From: Janthinobacterium sp. Marseille
GTDB taxonomy: Bacteria > Pseudomonadota > Gammaproteobacteria > Burkholderiales > Burkholderiaceae_D
DNA length: 64,000 nt
Assembly: GCF_000013625.1 (NCBI RefSeq)
Contig: NC_009659.1
Location: 1,922,001-1,986,000, forward strand
Direction: 5' to 3'
Below the pieces are notes generated by a model that saw only the letters and a program-made list of their open reading frames with translations, searched no databases and had not been told where the DNA came from. This document shows positions 46,931 through 54,929 of the stretch, piece after piece. The position numbers were made by a program, and so were the translations under genes. Each line of letters opens with the position of its first letter. Position 1 is the first letter of the stretch.

Positions 46931-47177
46931 TTAACGCTTCTTACTACACTGAGAAACCCACAGAACCAGCAAGTCTTGTGGTTCACGGGGCTCGAGTCGG
47001 GTTACAAAGAGCAGAGGAAGCGACTCCTTCCATTGCTTAACCAGTAACGCGATTTGTACTCGCTTAAGACAAGACGCTGGCCGCCAAACTTTTTTGAACA
47101 CCTGAAGCACTACTACTTGCCAAGGTTCTTGCTGCCAGACTGGTCGTTTTACTACCACTGCGATTGCTATTTGCCAT
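46931..47177 (-). pseudogene. Decayed gene for a two-repeat small protein (SLAxSxLSQ units)
   Basis: From ATG 47177, with GAGGAG just upstream, one frame reads MANSNRSGSKTTSLAARTLA…KSLAASVLS, then TAA, ASTNRVTG, TAA, AMEGVASSALCNPTRAP, TGA, TTRLAGSV, and after one extra base SQCSKKR and a stop at 46931-46933. The two halves are related (VQKSLAASVLSQ and TTRLAGSVVSQ once repaired). All three stops fit C-to-T changes (CAA, CAA, CGA). I recall small Ser/Ala/Lys proteins with this SKAA…KSLAGSALSQ pattern in many proteobacteria, of unknown role. The first 37 codons remain open and might still be made. It heads the same strand as the two motif genes. Confidence 0.7.
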
Positions 47178-47239
47178 TTTGAACTCCTCTATAGATGGCG
47201 TTTAATAATGGAGCGAAACAGCAAGCGTTAGATGCAAAA

Positions 47240-47360
47240 CAATACTGGCTTTATGTCCAGTATTGACGCATCCGCATGCAATAAACGAAACTCTGGGTCC
47301 CCACCTTAGAGTATGGCGTTTAGCTGTCTCTACGTCCGGAGGCAAATATTGTCTCCGGAC
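47240..47360 (-). other. Structured leader: two perfect hairpins upstream of the 46-47 kb cluster
   Basis: CAATACTGG/CCAGTATTG (47240-47248 and 47257-47265, loop 8) and GTCCGGAG/CTCCGGAC (47334-47341 and 47353-47360, loop 11) lie in the gap before the minus-strand cluster. There is no gene in 47178-47510. They could be a leader RNA, a small RNA or protein-binding sites. Confidence 0.45.
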
Positions 47361-47512
47361 AAACTCCCGCTCTTCAAGCACTACATTTAGTGCGCAATGC
47401 CGAATTGATACTAATTCTAGTACCTAAAATCCAGTTAAGCAACTGTGAATACTGCAATTAATCAATGTATTACATATATTTCCTAAGGGGAATTATGATG
47501 AAGCCATCTTAT

Positions 47513-47699
47513 TCCAATAGGAGATGAGCCAACGGCCTGCCACAGCCTTGCTAAGACTATACCCAGCTGATGGTTTGGCATTAACTGAATCTGGTGGAGT
47601 GTCTTTGTCAGTTGGATGACTGAAACGTTGAGCCATGCACAGTGCACACCAGATTTTCCCCAAAAAGCATAGCAATCAGCTAAAAGTAGAGCTGAATAA
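47513..47699 (+). pseudogene. Relic of a second copy of the 54.5-kb small gene
   Basis: The sequence aligns at a constant offset of about 7140 bases with 54653-54840. Readable pieces are ATALLRLYPADGLALTESG, then after one missing base WSVFVSWMTETLSHAQ, then a TAG, then QSAKSRAE and TAA at 47697. These match PTALVKIYPTEGLALTESGW, SAFVSWMTETLNDAQ and QSAKNSIE in the intact protein. The 5' part is scrambled by further indels. It is in the same orientation as the intact copy, which lies beyond the ATPase-subtilase block. Confidence 0.75.
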
Positions 47700-47839
47700 A
47701 TCTTAAGAGATTCTGTTGGTGGATAGCCGAAGATCATCTAAATGATGGGCGAAACGCTTTTTGCGCAAAATGAGACGTAATTTTGTTTTTCCGTTACGAT
47801 ATAGCTCAATTCTGTTTCACCTTTCCTAAGAATCGTTTC

Positions 47840-48997
47840 ATGTCCTTTCCACATCTTTCTGAAGTACTCAAAATTCTCGATGGCGCATTGAAGTCGAATG
47901 CAACCATGTCGACGAATTACGCCGGGTTATTAGCCGACAAGCTGGAACAAGCGGGAGAGCGAGAGCAGGCTATGCGTATTCGCGAACGACTCGCACGCGC
48001 CCCAACTGCGATTGCACACGCACAAGATGCTTCCCGAGCCGGATTTGGATTGCCGATCGATATTGAAAGTCGATTGGAGACCGTTGACGAAAGCTTGCCA
48101 GCCAAAAATAGTATTCAACTGCATTTGCCGAGCGGAACTGCCGCCCGCATTGCCGATTTCCTTGAATCGGTGCGGCACTATGATGAACTACGTGCCGCGC
48201 GCTCAGCAACACCTTTACGGTTACTCATGTTCGGCCTACCTGGCACTGGGAAAACTCAAACAGCAAAGTGGATTGCGAGTGAGTTACAACTGCCATTGTT
48301 GACCGTTCGTTGTGATACGTTGATTAGTAGTTTATTGGGCCAAACCAGTAAAAATCTACGGCGCGTCTTTGACTATGTCGAACAACGACCCTGCGTTCTG
48401 TTGCTTGATGAGTTCGACGCGCTTGGAAATGCTCGTGGCAGTGAGCGTGATATCGGCGAGCTTCAACGAGTCGTCATTGCATTACTGCAAAATATTGACG
48501 CTTTGTCGGACAACGTCATCGTGATCGCAGCTTCCAATCATGAAAAGCTGCTTGATCCCGCCATCTGGCGTCGATTCCCTTTTCAAATTCCTATGCCTTT
48601 GCCAGACCCAGCACTACGCGACGATATGTGGACCGCCCTGTTGGGTAGCTATGCGCCGGCAGACTTAGACTGGAATGCCTTAATCGAAAAATCGGTTGGC
48701 GCTTCCGGCGCACTGATCGAGCAGATCGTGCTTGATACAAAAAGAAAATCAATTTTAAGTGGCGCACCGCAAGTGGATAAAGGTGATTTATTCCGACGAT
48801 TGGCGCTCGCCTTGGCATTATCAGCAGGCCGTTCGCTCGCCACAATCGGTGACGAAATACGTTGGTTACGTGAATGGGATGCTAAAACGTTTTCGCTTCG
48901 TGAGCTCGCACGTTTATACAATACCTCTACAAGACAAATAAACCATCTAATAAAGGGAGATCATGGCGACGAGGGGAAATACACCAGAACGAGGTAG
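47840..48997 (+). CDS. ietA: IetA-like AAA+ ATPase (385 aa)
   Basis: AAA+ ATPase, partner of the subtilisin-like protease encoded next. The ATG at 47840 is preferred to 47783, whose first 19 residues look non-native. Residues about 60-110 form a helical N-terminal region; then Walker A GLPGTGKTQTAKWI (about 132-139), Walker B CVLLLDEFDALG (about 186-190), sensor-1 NVIVIAASNHEKLLD and arginine-finger region PAIWRRFPFQI. The C-terminal 30 residues look like a helix-turn-helix (LRELARLYNTSTRQINHLIKG). ATPase plus subtilase is the ietA-ietS pair, known from an Agrobacterium plasmid stability locus and as an anti-phage system. The stop overlaps the protease start by 35 bases. Confidence 0.85.
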   Translation: MSFPHLSEVLKILDGALKSNATMSTNYAGLLADKLEQAGEREQAMRIRERLARAPTAIAHAQDASRAGFGLPIDIESRLETVDESLPAKNSIQLHLPSGTAARIADFLESVRHYDELRAARSATPLRLLMFGLPGTGKTQTAKWIASELQLPLLTVRCDTLISSLLGQTSKNLRRVFDYVEQRPCVLLLDEFDALGNARGSERDIGELQRVVIALLQNIDALSDNVIVIAASNHEKLLDPAIWRRFPFQIPMPLPDPALRDDMWTALLGSYAPADLDWNALIEKSVGASGALIEQIVLDTKRKSILSGAPQVDKGDLFRRLALALALSAGRSLATIGDEIRWLREWDAKTFSLRELARLYNTSTRQINHLIKGDHGDEGKYTRTR

Positions 48998-51293
48998 GGT
49001 CAATACCAGCAACCCAATCGCACATGTGTCGTATCAAGCGCGAGACTCGTCAGCTACAGAAGGAACAGGGGGAGGGGCCAAGGAGTTGGTTCCCGTAACT
49101 AATGAATTGCGCATCGCGTTGCGTGATCAGGCTTTGAGCATTCATGCTGAATTTCAGAGCGAGGCAGCTGCTTTCCCGGAGATACCAAGCGTATTAATTG
49201 TGAAGCTGCGAGATATTGCCGTAGCAAAGTCGCATCGCCCAGTCCAACTGGTTACTGAGGCAGGAATGACGCCGGCTGGTCATGGTGCATTGAATGAATT
49301 TCTCGTCGCTGCAAACAACAGCGCGCTCACAGCGCTCGGTAACGTAATCGCGACTAGAACCGTCAAGGCCATTCGAGCCAATATTAGTGCTGTCGAAGGC
49401 TTTGAAGCATGGGGTATTCGTCGTCGCCTACCTCGGGCTTATCGACAGATGACCCTCGAAGCCGCGTTTGAACAGATACGTGCGACAGGGCGACGTTTAA
49501 TGCTGCAGTTATTTTCGCACTATCGCCCTGAGACTACGCAATTGATACAGACGCGGTTAGATGCTCTGCTTATTGGCCTGAAGCTAAAACCAAATTATTT
49601 GGCACAAAGGACTGGTCCCCCAATTTTTTTGGTACCGATGGAGAACCTTTCTTTGGACATGTTCCGTCAGATCGTTTCTTTCCAAGGTATCAAACATGTC
49701 TTACCGGAGCCTGATGTCCTACCGGTTGCCACTACTATGCCGGAGCAAGTTCAGCCAATCACACCACGTTTCACCGCCGCAGGTCCTGCTCACGGTTTGC
49801 CGACCATCGCCGTCTTCGATAGCGGAGTAGACCCGAACGCCAGCGCACTTACTCCATGGGTTGTCAGTCGGGATGCGTATATCCTGCCGCCAGATACCAA
49901 TTACGAACATGGCACAGCCGTGAGTTCATTGATTGTTGATGGCCATGGATTAAACGGAAGCCACCAGCAATTCCCAGTAACACCTTGCCTTATTCACGAT
50001 GTTTGCGCGCTCGAATCCGCAGGCTCACCAATCAGTGACCTTGTCCTACGTCTTCGTGTAGCTATTTCTAATCATCCTGAAATTAAAGTGTGGAATTTGT
50101 CACTGGGAGCTGAAGAAATTGAAGATGACGAATTTAGTTATTTCGGCCGTGAGCTCGATGCCTTGAGCGATACATATGGCATATTGTTCGTTGTCGCCGC
50201 TGGCAATTATAGAGAACAACCGCGTCGCGGGTGGCCAGTAGACATGCAATTGCGCCAAGACCGCCTGACCAGCCCAGGTGACTCAGTACGTGCACTGACC
50301 GTCGGTGCCATTACACATCTTGAACATGACACGACGTTAGTCAAAATAGGCGAACCGGCCGCCTACTCACGACGTGGACCGGGGCCAATGTACACACCAA
50401 AACCCGACATCGTGCATTTTGGTGGAAATAACGATGGCAATCTAAGCTCGGCTGGTGTCGGCGTACATGTGCTTGGACCCGGTAACGTATTCAGATGCTT
50501 GTGTGGAACGAGCTTTGCCACGCCGATTGCTGCGTCAGTTGCCGCCCATACATGGCAAGCACTTGATCTACCTGGCAGGCAACAAGCATTGGCTGTATCA
50601 CCCACGATGGTTAAAGCGTTGATGATTCACAGTGCACAACTCAACTCGCCGGACCGCAATAATGTAGAGCGACGTTATTTTGGCGCAGGACTTCCTGCCG
50701 ATCCTGCCAGCGTTCTGTACGACAGCAACGCAAGCTTCACGACATTATTTGAACTAGATATAGTCGATTCGACGAAATGGAGGAAGACGCCATACCCGAT
50801 TCCGGCTTCGTTACGTGACGAACAAGGCAAGCTCAAATGCGAGGTCATCATTACAGCTGCGTATGCTCCTCCCTTAGATTCCTCTGCCGGTGCGGAATAT
50901 GTTCGTTTCAATGTTGACGTCGGTTTCGGTACGCTGATGCCAGATGAGGACGGAAAACTTCAGTTCAAAGGTGAGGTACCAGCCTATGGAGAACCCGGGA
51001 CAGTTGGATTCGAAAAGGCACAAGTAGAAAACGGAGGCAAATGGTCCACCGTTAAAACATATCGAAGAGTTTTCAAAGCGAAAGCTGGCGATCAATGGGC
51101 GTTGCAAGCAATGCTTTTACGTCGAGAGTTTGAACCTAGGCTGGCACACCCATTACGCGTCATTATTTTGGTGACCTTACGAGCAATTGACGGTAATCAA
51201 AATATCTATAGCGAGGGTCGACAAGAGCTGGTGGCCCGTAACTGGTTAACTCAGGATCTTTCGCAACGTATCGAGGTTCCTATTAGAACTTAA
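48963..51293 (+). CDS. ietS: IetS-like subtilisin-family serine protease (776 aa)
   Basis: Cytoplasmic S8 peptidase with no signal peptide. Catalytic residues: D in IAVFDSGVDPNASAL (about 285), H in YEHGTAVSSLIVDGH (about 317), N in FVVAAGNYREQ (about 415), S in CLCGTSFATPIAASVAAH (about 517). An N-terminal domain of about 270 residues, unlike a secreted propeptide, and a C-terminal beta-rich domain of about 200 residues complete the layout, as in IetS. Starts inside the ATPase gene in another frame, so the two are strictly co-expressed. In the known plasmid system IetS is the toxin and IetA the antitoxin; defence against phages has been reported for the pair. Assignment is by architecture and context. 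Confidence 0.88.
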   Translation: MATRGNTPERGRVNTSNPIAHVSYQARDSSATEGTGGGAKELVPVTNELRIALRDQALSIHAEFQSEAAAFPEIPSVLIVKLRDIAVAKSHRPVQLVTEAGMTPAGHGALNEFLVAANNSALTALGNVIATRTVKAIRANISAVEGFEAWGIRRRLPRAYRQMTLEAAFEQIRATGRRLMLQLFSHYRPETTQLIQTRLDALLIGLKLKPNYLAQRTGPPIFLVPMENLSLDMFRQIVSFQGIKHVLPEPDVLPVATTMPEQVQPITPRFTAAGPAHGLPTIAVFDSGVDPNASALTPWVVSRDAYILPPDTNYEHGTAVSSLIVDGHGLNGSHQQFPVTPCLIHDVCALESAGSPISDLVLRLRVAISNHPEIKVWNLSLGAEEIEDDEFSYFGRELDALSDTYGILFVVAAGNYREQPRRGWPVDMQLRQDRLTSPGDSVRALTVGAITHLEHDTTLVKIGEPAAYSRRGPGPMYTPKPDIVHFGGNNDGNLSSAGVGVHVLGPGNVFRCLCGTSFATPIAASVAAHTWQALDLPGRQQALAVSPTMVKALMIHSAQLNSPDRNNVERRYFGAGLPADPASVLYDSNASFTTLFELDIVDSTKWRKTPYPIPASLRDEQGKLKCEVIITAAYAPPLDSSAGAEYVRFNVDVGFGTLMPDEDGKLQFKGEVPAYGEPGTVGFEKAQVENGGKWSTVKTYRRVFKAKAGDQWALQAMLLRREFEPRLAHPLRVIILVTLRAIDGNQNIYSEGRQELVARNWLTQDLSQRIEVPIRT

Positions 51294-51444
51294 GCCATCC
51301 TATTCGGTTTTTTTCTTGAACAAACTCAACGCGGACACATTTGAAAAACCCTGAGAATGCTCGCGATTAAAAATTCGTTGAATAGTCTGCTTTGCCACGC
51401 AAACGAAGTGGCATCAAATGCCAAATATTGTCTAGGGAGTGCAT

Positions 51445-52011
51445 ATGAATTTGGGAAGTATTTTGGTAGCTGAGTACGTAGTGGTTTCGCGTGGAAATGG
51501 TGGCGGCGTCATTATTTTGAGAGCGGCAATCATTACCATTGAACTACTCATAGCAAGTCTCATTGGCATACATCTAATAGACGGAACGTCTTTTCACTCA
51601 ATCTGTGACAGGGAGTTTTGGAAAGAAGTCAAAGAGGTAACTCCATGGTTCGCCGCCACTTATGGCGCCGTATACGCGGCTCTCTACACAAGATTTTCGT
51701 CGCAATGGACTTACCTTGCTTCACTCTACAACCAAATAAAACAAGCTGAGTTTGAGTATTATTCGAACAAGGACCGCGATGAAAGTGCGCTCCATCGACT
51801 TGCAGAATGGAAGGCAGGCTATATCGAGGACGCGTTTGTAATGCACCTAGCCAAGAAGGGGAGTGTTAAGCAAGTTATTCGACATTGGGCAAAGGAGAAA
51901 CATGTTGGGCATTGCTTGAAGCACTATTCGCTCAAGTACGACATTTTGCGCGAGTTGGATATAGATATTGATCTCGCACATGAGAGTTTTTTGCCATTTC
52001 CAGGGAAATGA
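51445..52011 (+). CDS. Two-helix membrane protein, unknown (188 aa)
   Basis: No family recognised. The ATG at 51445 has AGGGAG well placed (the GTG at 51439 is too near it). Two hydrophobic segments, about 20-44 (VIILRAAIITIELLIASLIGIHLI) shown here by its 20-45 range, and about 67-84 (WFAATYGAVYAALYTRFS), are followed by a 100-residue cytoplasmic helical part rich in Lys and His. Its stop overlaps the start of the TIGR02391 gene (ATGA), so the two are co-translated. Small membrane protein plus soluble partner is a frequent effector-sensor arrangement in defence islands, and this pair sits right after ietAS, but that function is only inferred. Confidence 0.65.
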   Translation: MNLGSILVAEYVVVSRGNGGGVIILRAAIITIELLIASLIGIHLIDGTSFHSICDREFWKEVKEVTPWFAATYGAVYAALYTRFSSQWTYLASLYNQIKQAEFEYYSNKDRDESALHRLAEWKAGYIEDAFVMHLAKKGSVKQVIRHWAKEKHVGHCLKHYSLKYDILRELDIDIDLAHESFLPFPGK

Positions 52012-52826
52012 TGGCTCAATTTTTTACTGACATGCAGTTGCAGGCTATAGCAAATGCACTCGGCGATACGTCAGATGGATTGACTGGAAGCGAAATTGAT
52101 TTTCTACTAGCGGCAAGTAAATTGATTGAAACGGTGCCAGCGGCCAACAAGCGCGGTCGCATATACAATGCGTTTGCACACAGTCAAAACACACGCCAAG
52201 ACCGGCTATGTATTCTGGCTTTCATCAGAAAATCGATGAAGCCATCGCGATACTTGAATGACCCTGCTCGATTTGAGACATTACGCCATTTGCTAAACGA
52301 AGCGCTTGCGTTTGCTGAAATGGCTGTCATAGAAAGTGGGGCACTTGTTGATGTGGAGCGGGCGACAACCATCGTTCAAGCCAAGTTAAGAGCTGATGAA
52401 TTAAGAGCGGATATGATTCGTCGCGGGGTGCATCCAGACGTACTAAAATTCTGTCGGACAGAGTTGGTTGCTAACAATTACTTCCACGCCGTTTTGGAAG
52501 CTGTTAAAAGTGTTCTCGATAAAATCCGCACGTTAAGCGGACTCACTGAGGATGGAGTTTCGTTGATCGAGAAAGCTATCGGAGGTACTTCACCTCTAAT
52601 TCAGATAAATCAATTTCGCACAGACAGCGAAGTGGGCGAGCAAAAAGGATTTGCGAACTTCCTCAAGGGTCTTATCGGAATGTTCCGTAACACTACCGCA
52701 CATGAGGCACGTGTCAATTGGCCAATGGCCAAGGAGGACGCGGAAGATTTATTGTCTGCTGCATCGCTGGCACACCGAAGGCTCGACAGAGCAACTATCT
52801 TTCCGTTGCTTGATAAGATCCAGTAA
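52008..52826 (+). CDS. TIGR02391 (Ymh-type) family protein (272 aa)
   Basis: The C-terminal half matches the TIGR02391 family: YFHAVLEAVKSVLDKIRTLSG, then DGVSLIEKAIG, GFANFLKGLIGMFRNTTAHE and EDAEDLLSAASLAHRRLDRA, which are the conserved blocks (EAvxxxxxxvR…G..lfxGxxxxxRNxxAHE…). The N-terminal half (1-140) is helical and not recognised. The RNxxAHE motif suggests a HEPN-like helical fold with an R-N-x(4)-H variant, so RNase activity is possible, not shown. Proteins of this family are common in phage-defence and restriction loci. Start ATG 52008 or 52011; overlaps the membrane-protein gene. Confidence 0.8.
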   Translation: MMAQFFTDMQLQAIANALGDTSDGLTGSEIDFLLAASKLIETVPAANKRGRIYNAFAHSQNTRQDRLCILAFIRKSMKPSRYLNDPARFETLRHLLNEALAFAEMAVIESGALVDVERATTIVQAKLRADELRADMIRRGVHPDVLKFCRTELVANNYFHAVLEAVKSVLDKIRTLSGLTEDGVSLIEKAIGGTSPLIQINQFRTDSEVGEQKGFANFLKGLIGMFRNTTAHEARVNWPMAKEDAEDLLSAASLAHRRLDRATIFPLLDKIQ

Positions 52827-52921
52827 TCGAAACCAGTGCGTTTGCCACAATGGCAATCAAAATTTACCTTATAGCTTATTAGTCTAATAATTGAGTACCA
52901 ATCGGCTTTAGGGACTACGTT

Positions 52922-53173
52922 ATGACACGATCACAATTAATTTCTATCTTTAACTTGGCGGAAAATGTTCTGCGCATAGGTATTTTGTTACTTTTGTACA
53001 GAGCATTAGTCGCTACAGCATATGAGGTCGAAATTTACGATGATTCAATAAGAGGGATGCATCAGATGGTTGTTCTTATCGGTATTGCGTTACTAACGAC
53101 CTGGCAATCGAAGCGATTGTGTGCCGAGTTAGTGGATATTGTACGAAAACCAGTACTTACAGGCAGGCCTTAA
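52922..53173 (+). CDS. Small two-helix membrane protein, unknown (83 aa)
   Basis: Two hydrophobic segments: NVLRIGILLLLYRALVATAY (about 15-34) and MVVLIGIALLTTWQ (about 49-62), joined by a short acidic loop (EVEIYDDS). N-terminus is cytoplasmic by the positive-inside rule. No family recognised. It starts 95 bases after the TIGR02391 gene and ends 21 bases before a strong terminator, so it is probably the last gene of that transcript. Confidence 0.6.
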   Translation: MTRSQLISIFNLAENVLRIGILLLLYRALVATAYEVEIYDDSIRGMHQMVVLIGIALLTTWQSKRLCAELVDIVRKPVLTGRP

Positions 53174-53194
53174 CGAAAAGTATTTTCACCAAGG

Positions 53195-53219
53195 AAAAAG
53201 CCCATTTGCTGGGCTTTTT
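53195..53219 (+). terminator. Rho-independent terminator
   Basis: AAAAAGCCCA, loop TTTGC, TGGGCTTTTT, followed by more T. Perfect 10-bp stem. Ends the ietAS/TIGR02391 region transcripts. Confidence 0.93.
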
Positions 53220-53258
53220 TGCATTTAGAGTCCATATAGCGAGATTGTTTTGACAGCC

Positions 53259-53372
53259 CGTATTTGAGTTATTGATCTTGAAGCAACATGCTCAGACGAC
53301 GGAGAAGTTATCGCAGAGCAGATGGAAACGATTGAGGTCGGCGCATGTTGGATTGAGTACGAACAAAATTAG
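53259..53372 (+). pseudogene. Fragment of a DEDDh 3'-5' exonuclease (ERI1/KapD type)
   Basis: Frame reads RI, TGA, VIDLEATCSDDGEVIAEQMET, IEVGACWIEYEQN, TAG. VIDLEATC is the first catalytic motif (D and E) of the ERI1/KapD exonucleases and EMETIEVGA their next conserved block. A stop replaces the usual Cys or Val before VIDLEA, and only the first 35 codons are left. The rest of 53373-53537 contains nothing I can support. Confidence 0.7.
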
Positions 53373-53537
53373 TTAATCCAACGACTTCCGGACGGACGAC
53401 TTTACGCATTTACTTCCCAAAATGTATCAAATTTACTTTCGCGCGTGGAAGTTGAGATAGCACGTTGATAAACCACCAAAAATATAGCCGCGACTGCCAG
53501 AATATTGGCCTTCGGCAGCCGCTTGCGAGATGCAATT

Positions 53538-54080
53538 TTATTTTCGAATGAATGGTGCCACTACATGAATGAGTGTGCCACACACGGCAAGCCTAGCAAG
53601 GTCAGGGCATCCGTTGAAAGCAAACAAAATACTAATTCCCAAACACGCTAAAGTTAACGAGTACGACATCCAGTCTCGACGGCGTGAATTAGCTAAATTG
53701 GTTTTGATCTTTGCTCGTGCGATCGCATATCGCGCGCAAATTTGAAGTTCTGAAAGGGGTAAAGCTGGGGAGGGTGGTAAGAGGGGATTGAAATGGGGTT
53801 CTCGATCTGAATCGGAATCACCGTCACCATCACCATCACCATCGTCGTCTCCGTTTCCTTCGGTTGTTGATACGGATCCATCGACTGATATCATTGAGTC
53901 CTTTTTACTAGCACTTGAACTTTGCTTCTTTGTATGTAGCGAAAGAGGCTTTTTAGGCATGACCAATCGTGCAGGTCTAGCGCCCAATAGAATTCTTTCA
54001 ACATGTTCAAGATACGATTTGTTAACGCGTATGACTGGATTAGATTTCAGCCGTTGAGAAACGATTTTTGCGTGATCCAT
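53538..54080 (-). CDS. Membrane protein with an acidic GD-repeat linker, unknown (180 aa)
   Basis: Start at 54080 (MDHAKIVSQRLKSNPVIRVN) is taken over 54131, since the first 17 codons of the longer frame look unrelated. Residues about 1-60 are basic and soluble, then Ser/Lys-rich, then an acidic tract of alternating Gly and Asp (about 77-92) coded by a hexamer repeat, then a Pro-rich stretch and a C-terminal two-helix hairpin (SYSLTLACLGISILFAFNG and ARLAVCGTLIHVVAPFI). No family recognised. It stands alone, facing the ietAS-TIGR02391 transcript. The repeat could change length by slippage in whole codons. Confidence 0.55.
   Translation of the reverse strand: MDHAKIVSQRLKSNPVIRVNKSYLEHVERILLGARPARLVMPKKPLSLHTKKQSSSASKKDSMISVDGSVSTTEGNGDDDGDGDGDGDSDSDREPHFNPLLPPSPALPLSELQICARYAIARAKIKTNLANSRRRDWMSYSLTLACLGISILFAFNGCPDLARLAVCGTLIHVVAPFIRK
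53811..53846. repeat. Hexanucleotide microsatellite ATCACC within the GD-linker gene
   Basis: About four to five imperfect copies of ATCACC/GTCACC followed by ATCGTC. On the coding strand this is GGTGAT, giving Gly-Asp. Unit of six, so length changes keep the frame. Confidence 0.75.
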
Positions 54081-54263
54081 AATGATCCTAAGAATGTAGA
54101 AAATAACCGACATTGATATCGGCGCTACCATTGTATATGGGAGACAGGCACAAGAATACTGATGCCGTTAATGCAAAGTCAACTGAAGAAAAGAGTGGGC
54201 CTATGTCTCGCCAGGGTGGTAATTTCTTAAGTATCTCGACAGACTAATTTTAAGCAAGGAGTA

Positions 54264-54392
54264 TTGAAATTGCTGCTTTTCCTTGACACCGAATTCACTG
54301 GACTTGATCAAGTCAGACCAGATTTAATCTCGATCGGATTGGTGGATGAAATAGGCCTTGAGTTCTATGTGGAATTGCCTGGATCCCATTGA
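54264..54392 (+). pseudogene. Truncated Rv2179c-like 3'-5' exonuclease gene (5' 42 codons)
   Basis: AAGGAG precedes a TTG at 54264. The frame reads LKLLLFLDTEFTGLDQVRPD, LISIGLVDEIGLEFYVELPG, SH, stop. DTEFT is the first catalytic motif, and the rest lines up with the start of the intact exonuclease at 54930 (VFIDTEFTDFVDPRLISLGM). After the stop no exonuclease sequence continues. Confidence 0.78.
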
Positions 54393-54510
54393 ATGGATGA
54401 AAGCCGATTCAATAAAAAATGAATTATGGGAAAAATTAGCAAATAATTTTTTTTCCCATAACAGGACCTCGCTTACTTACAAATAAATTTCCGCAGGTGA
54501 TAGGTGATAT

Positions 54511-54840
54511 ATGGGAATAGGCCAAAAAGTACGCTCACTACATTGTGGATTTCAACAAGGCCTGGGATTCGAGGTTATTGTTGAAGAAAACGTGATCTTG
54601 CTCAAGAATGTGCCATTTGAGCTGGAAAACGTGATCGCGAAATGGATTGCCGCATTGCCGCTTGAACTAACGGACGGTCCGACAGCTCTGGTAAAGATAT
54701 ATCCAACCGAAGGGTTAGCATTGACTGAATCCGGGTGGAGTGCATTTGTAAGTTGGATGACTGAAACACTGAACGACGCGCAATACGAGGCAGGATTTTC
54801 TCAAAAAGTACAACAATCAGCTAAAAATTCTATTGAGTAA
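54511..54840 (+). CDS. Small protein of unknown function, paired with an exonuclease gene (109 aa)
   Basis: Soluble, acidic-neutral, mixed alpha/beta protein: GFEVIVEENVILLKNVPFEL, LPLELTDGPTALVKIYPTEG, LTESGWSAFVSWMTETLNDA. No family recognised. It lies 89 bases upstream of an intact 3'-5' exonuclease gene on the same strand, and 118 bases downstream of a truncated exonuclease gene. A decayed second copy of it lies at 47.5-47.7 kb. The repeated link with this exonuclease family suggests they act together, perhaps as partner or inhibitor. The start has only a weak GGTGAT site. Confidence 0.65.
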   Translation: MGIGQKVRSLHCGFQQGLGFEVIVEENVILLKNVPFELENVIAKWIAALPLELTDGPTALVKIYPTEGLALTESGWSAFVSWMTETLNDAQYEAGFSQKVQQSAKNSIE

Positions 54841-54929
54841 ATCTTATGAGTTCTGTTGGTTCAGCGTGCAGCGAATAGAGAAGCCCGGGCAGAAGCAAGA
54901 AGAAAACAGCAGATCAGTGAGAAAGTTAA

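Noticed and set aside
46931..47158. 75-aa minus-strand frame
   Set aside because: Out of frame with the decayed two-repeat gene except for its last codons (SQCSKKR); a shadow.
47483..47737. Two minus-strand frames
   Set aside because: The plus strand carries a relic of the 54.5-kb gene; these frames are its antisense.
53811..53846. Repeat cluster as a CRISPR array
   Set aside because: Six-base units within a coding frame, no spacers.
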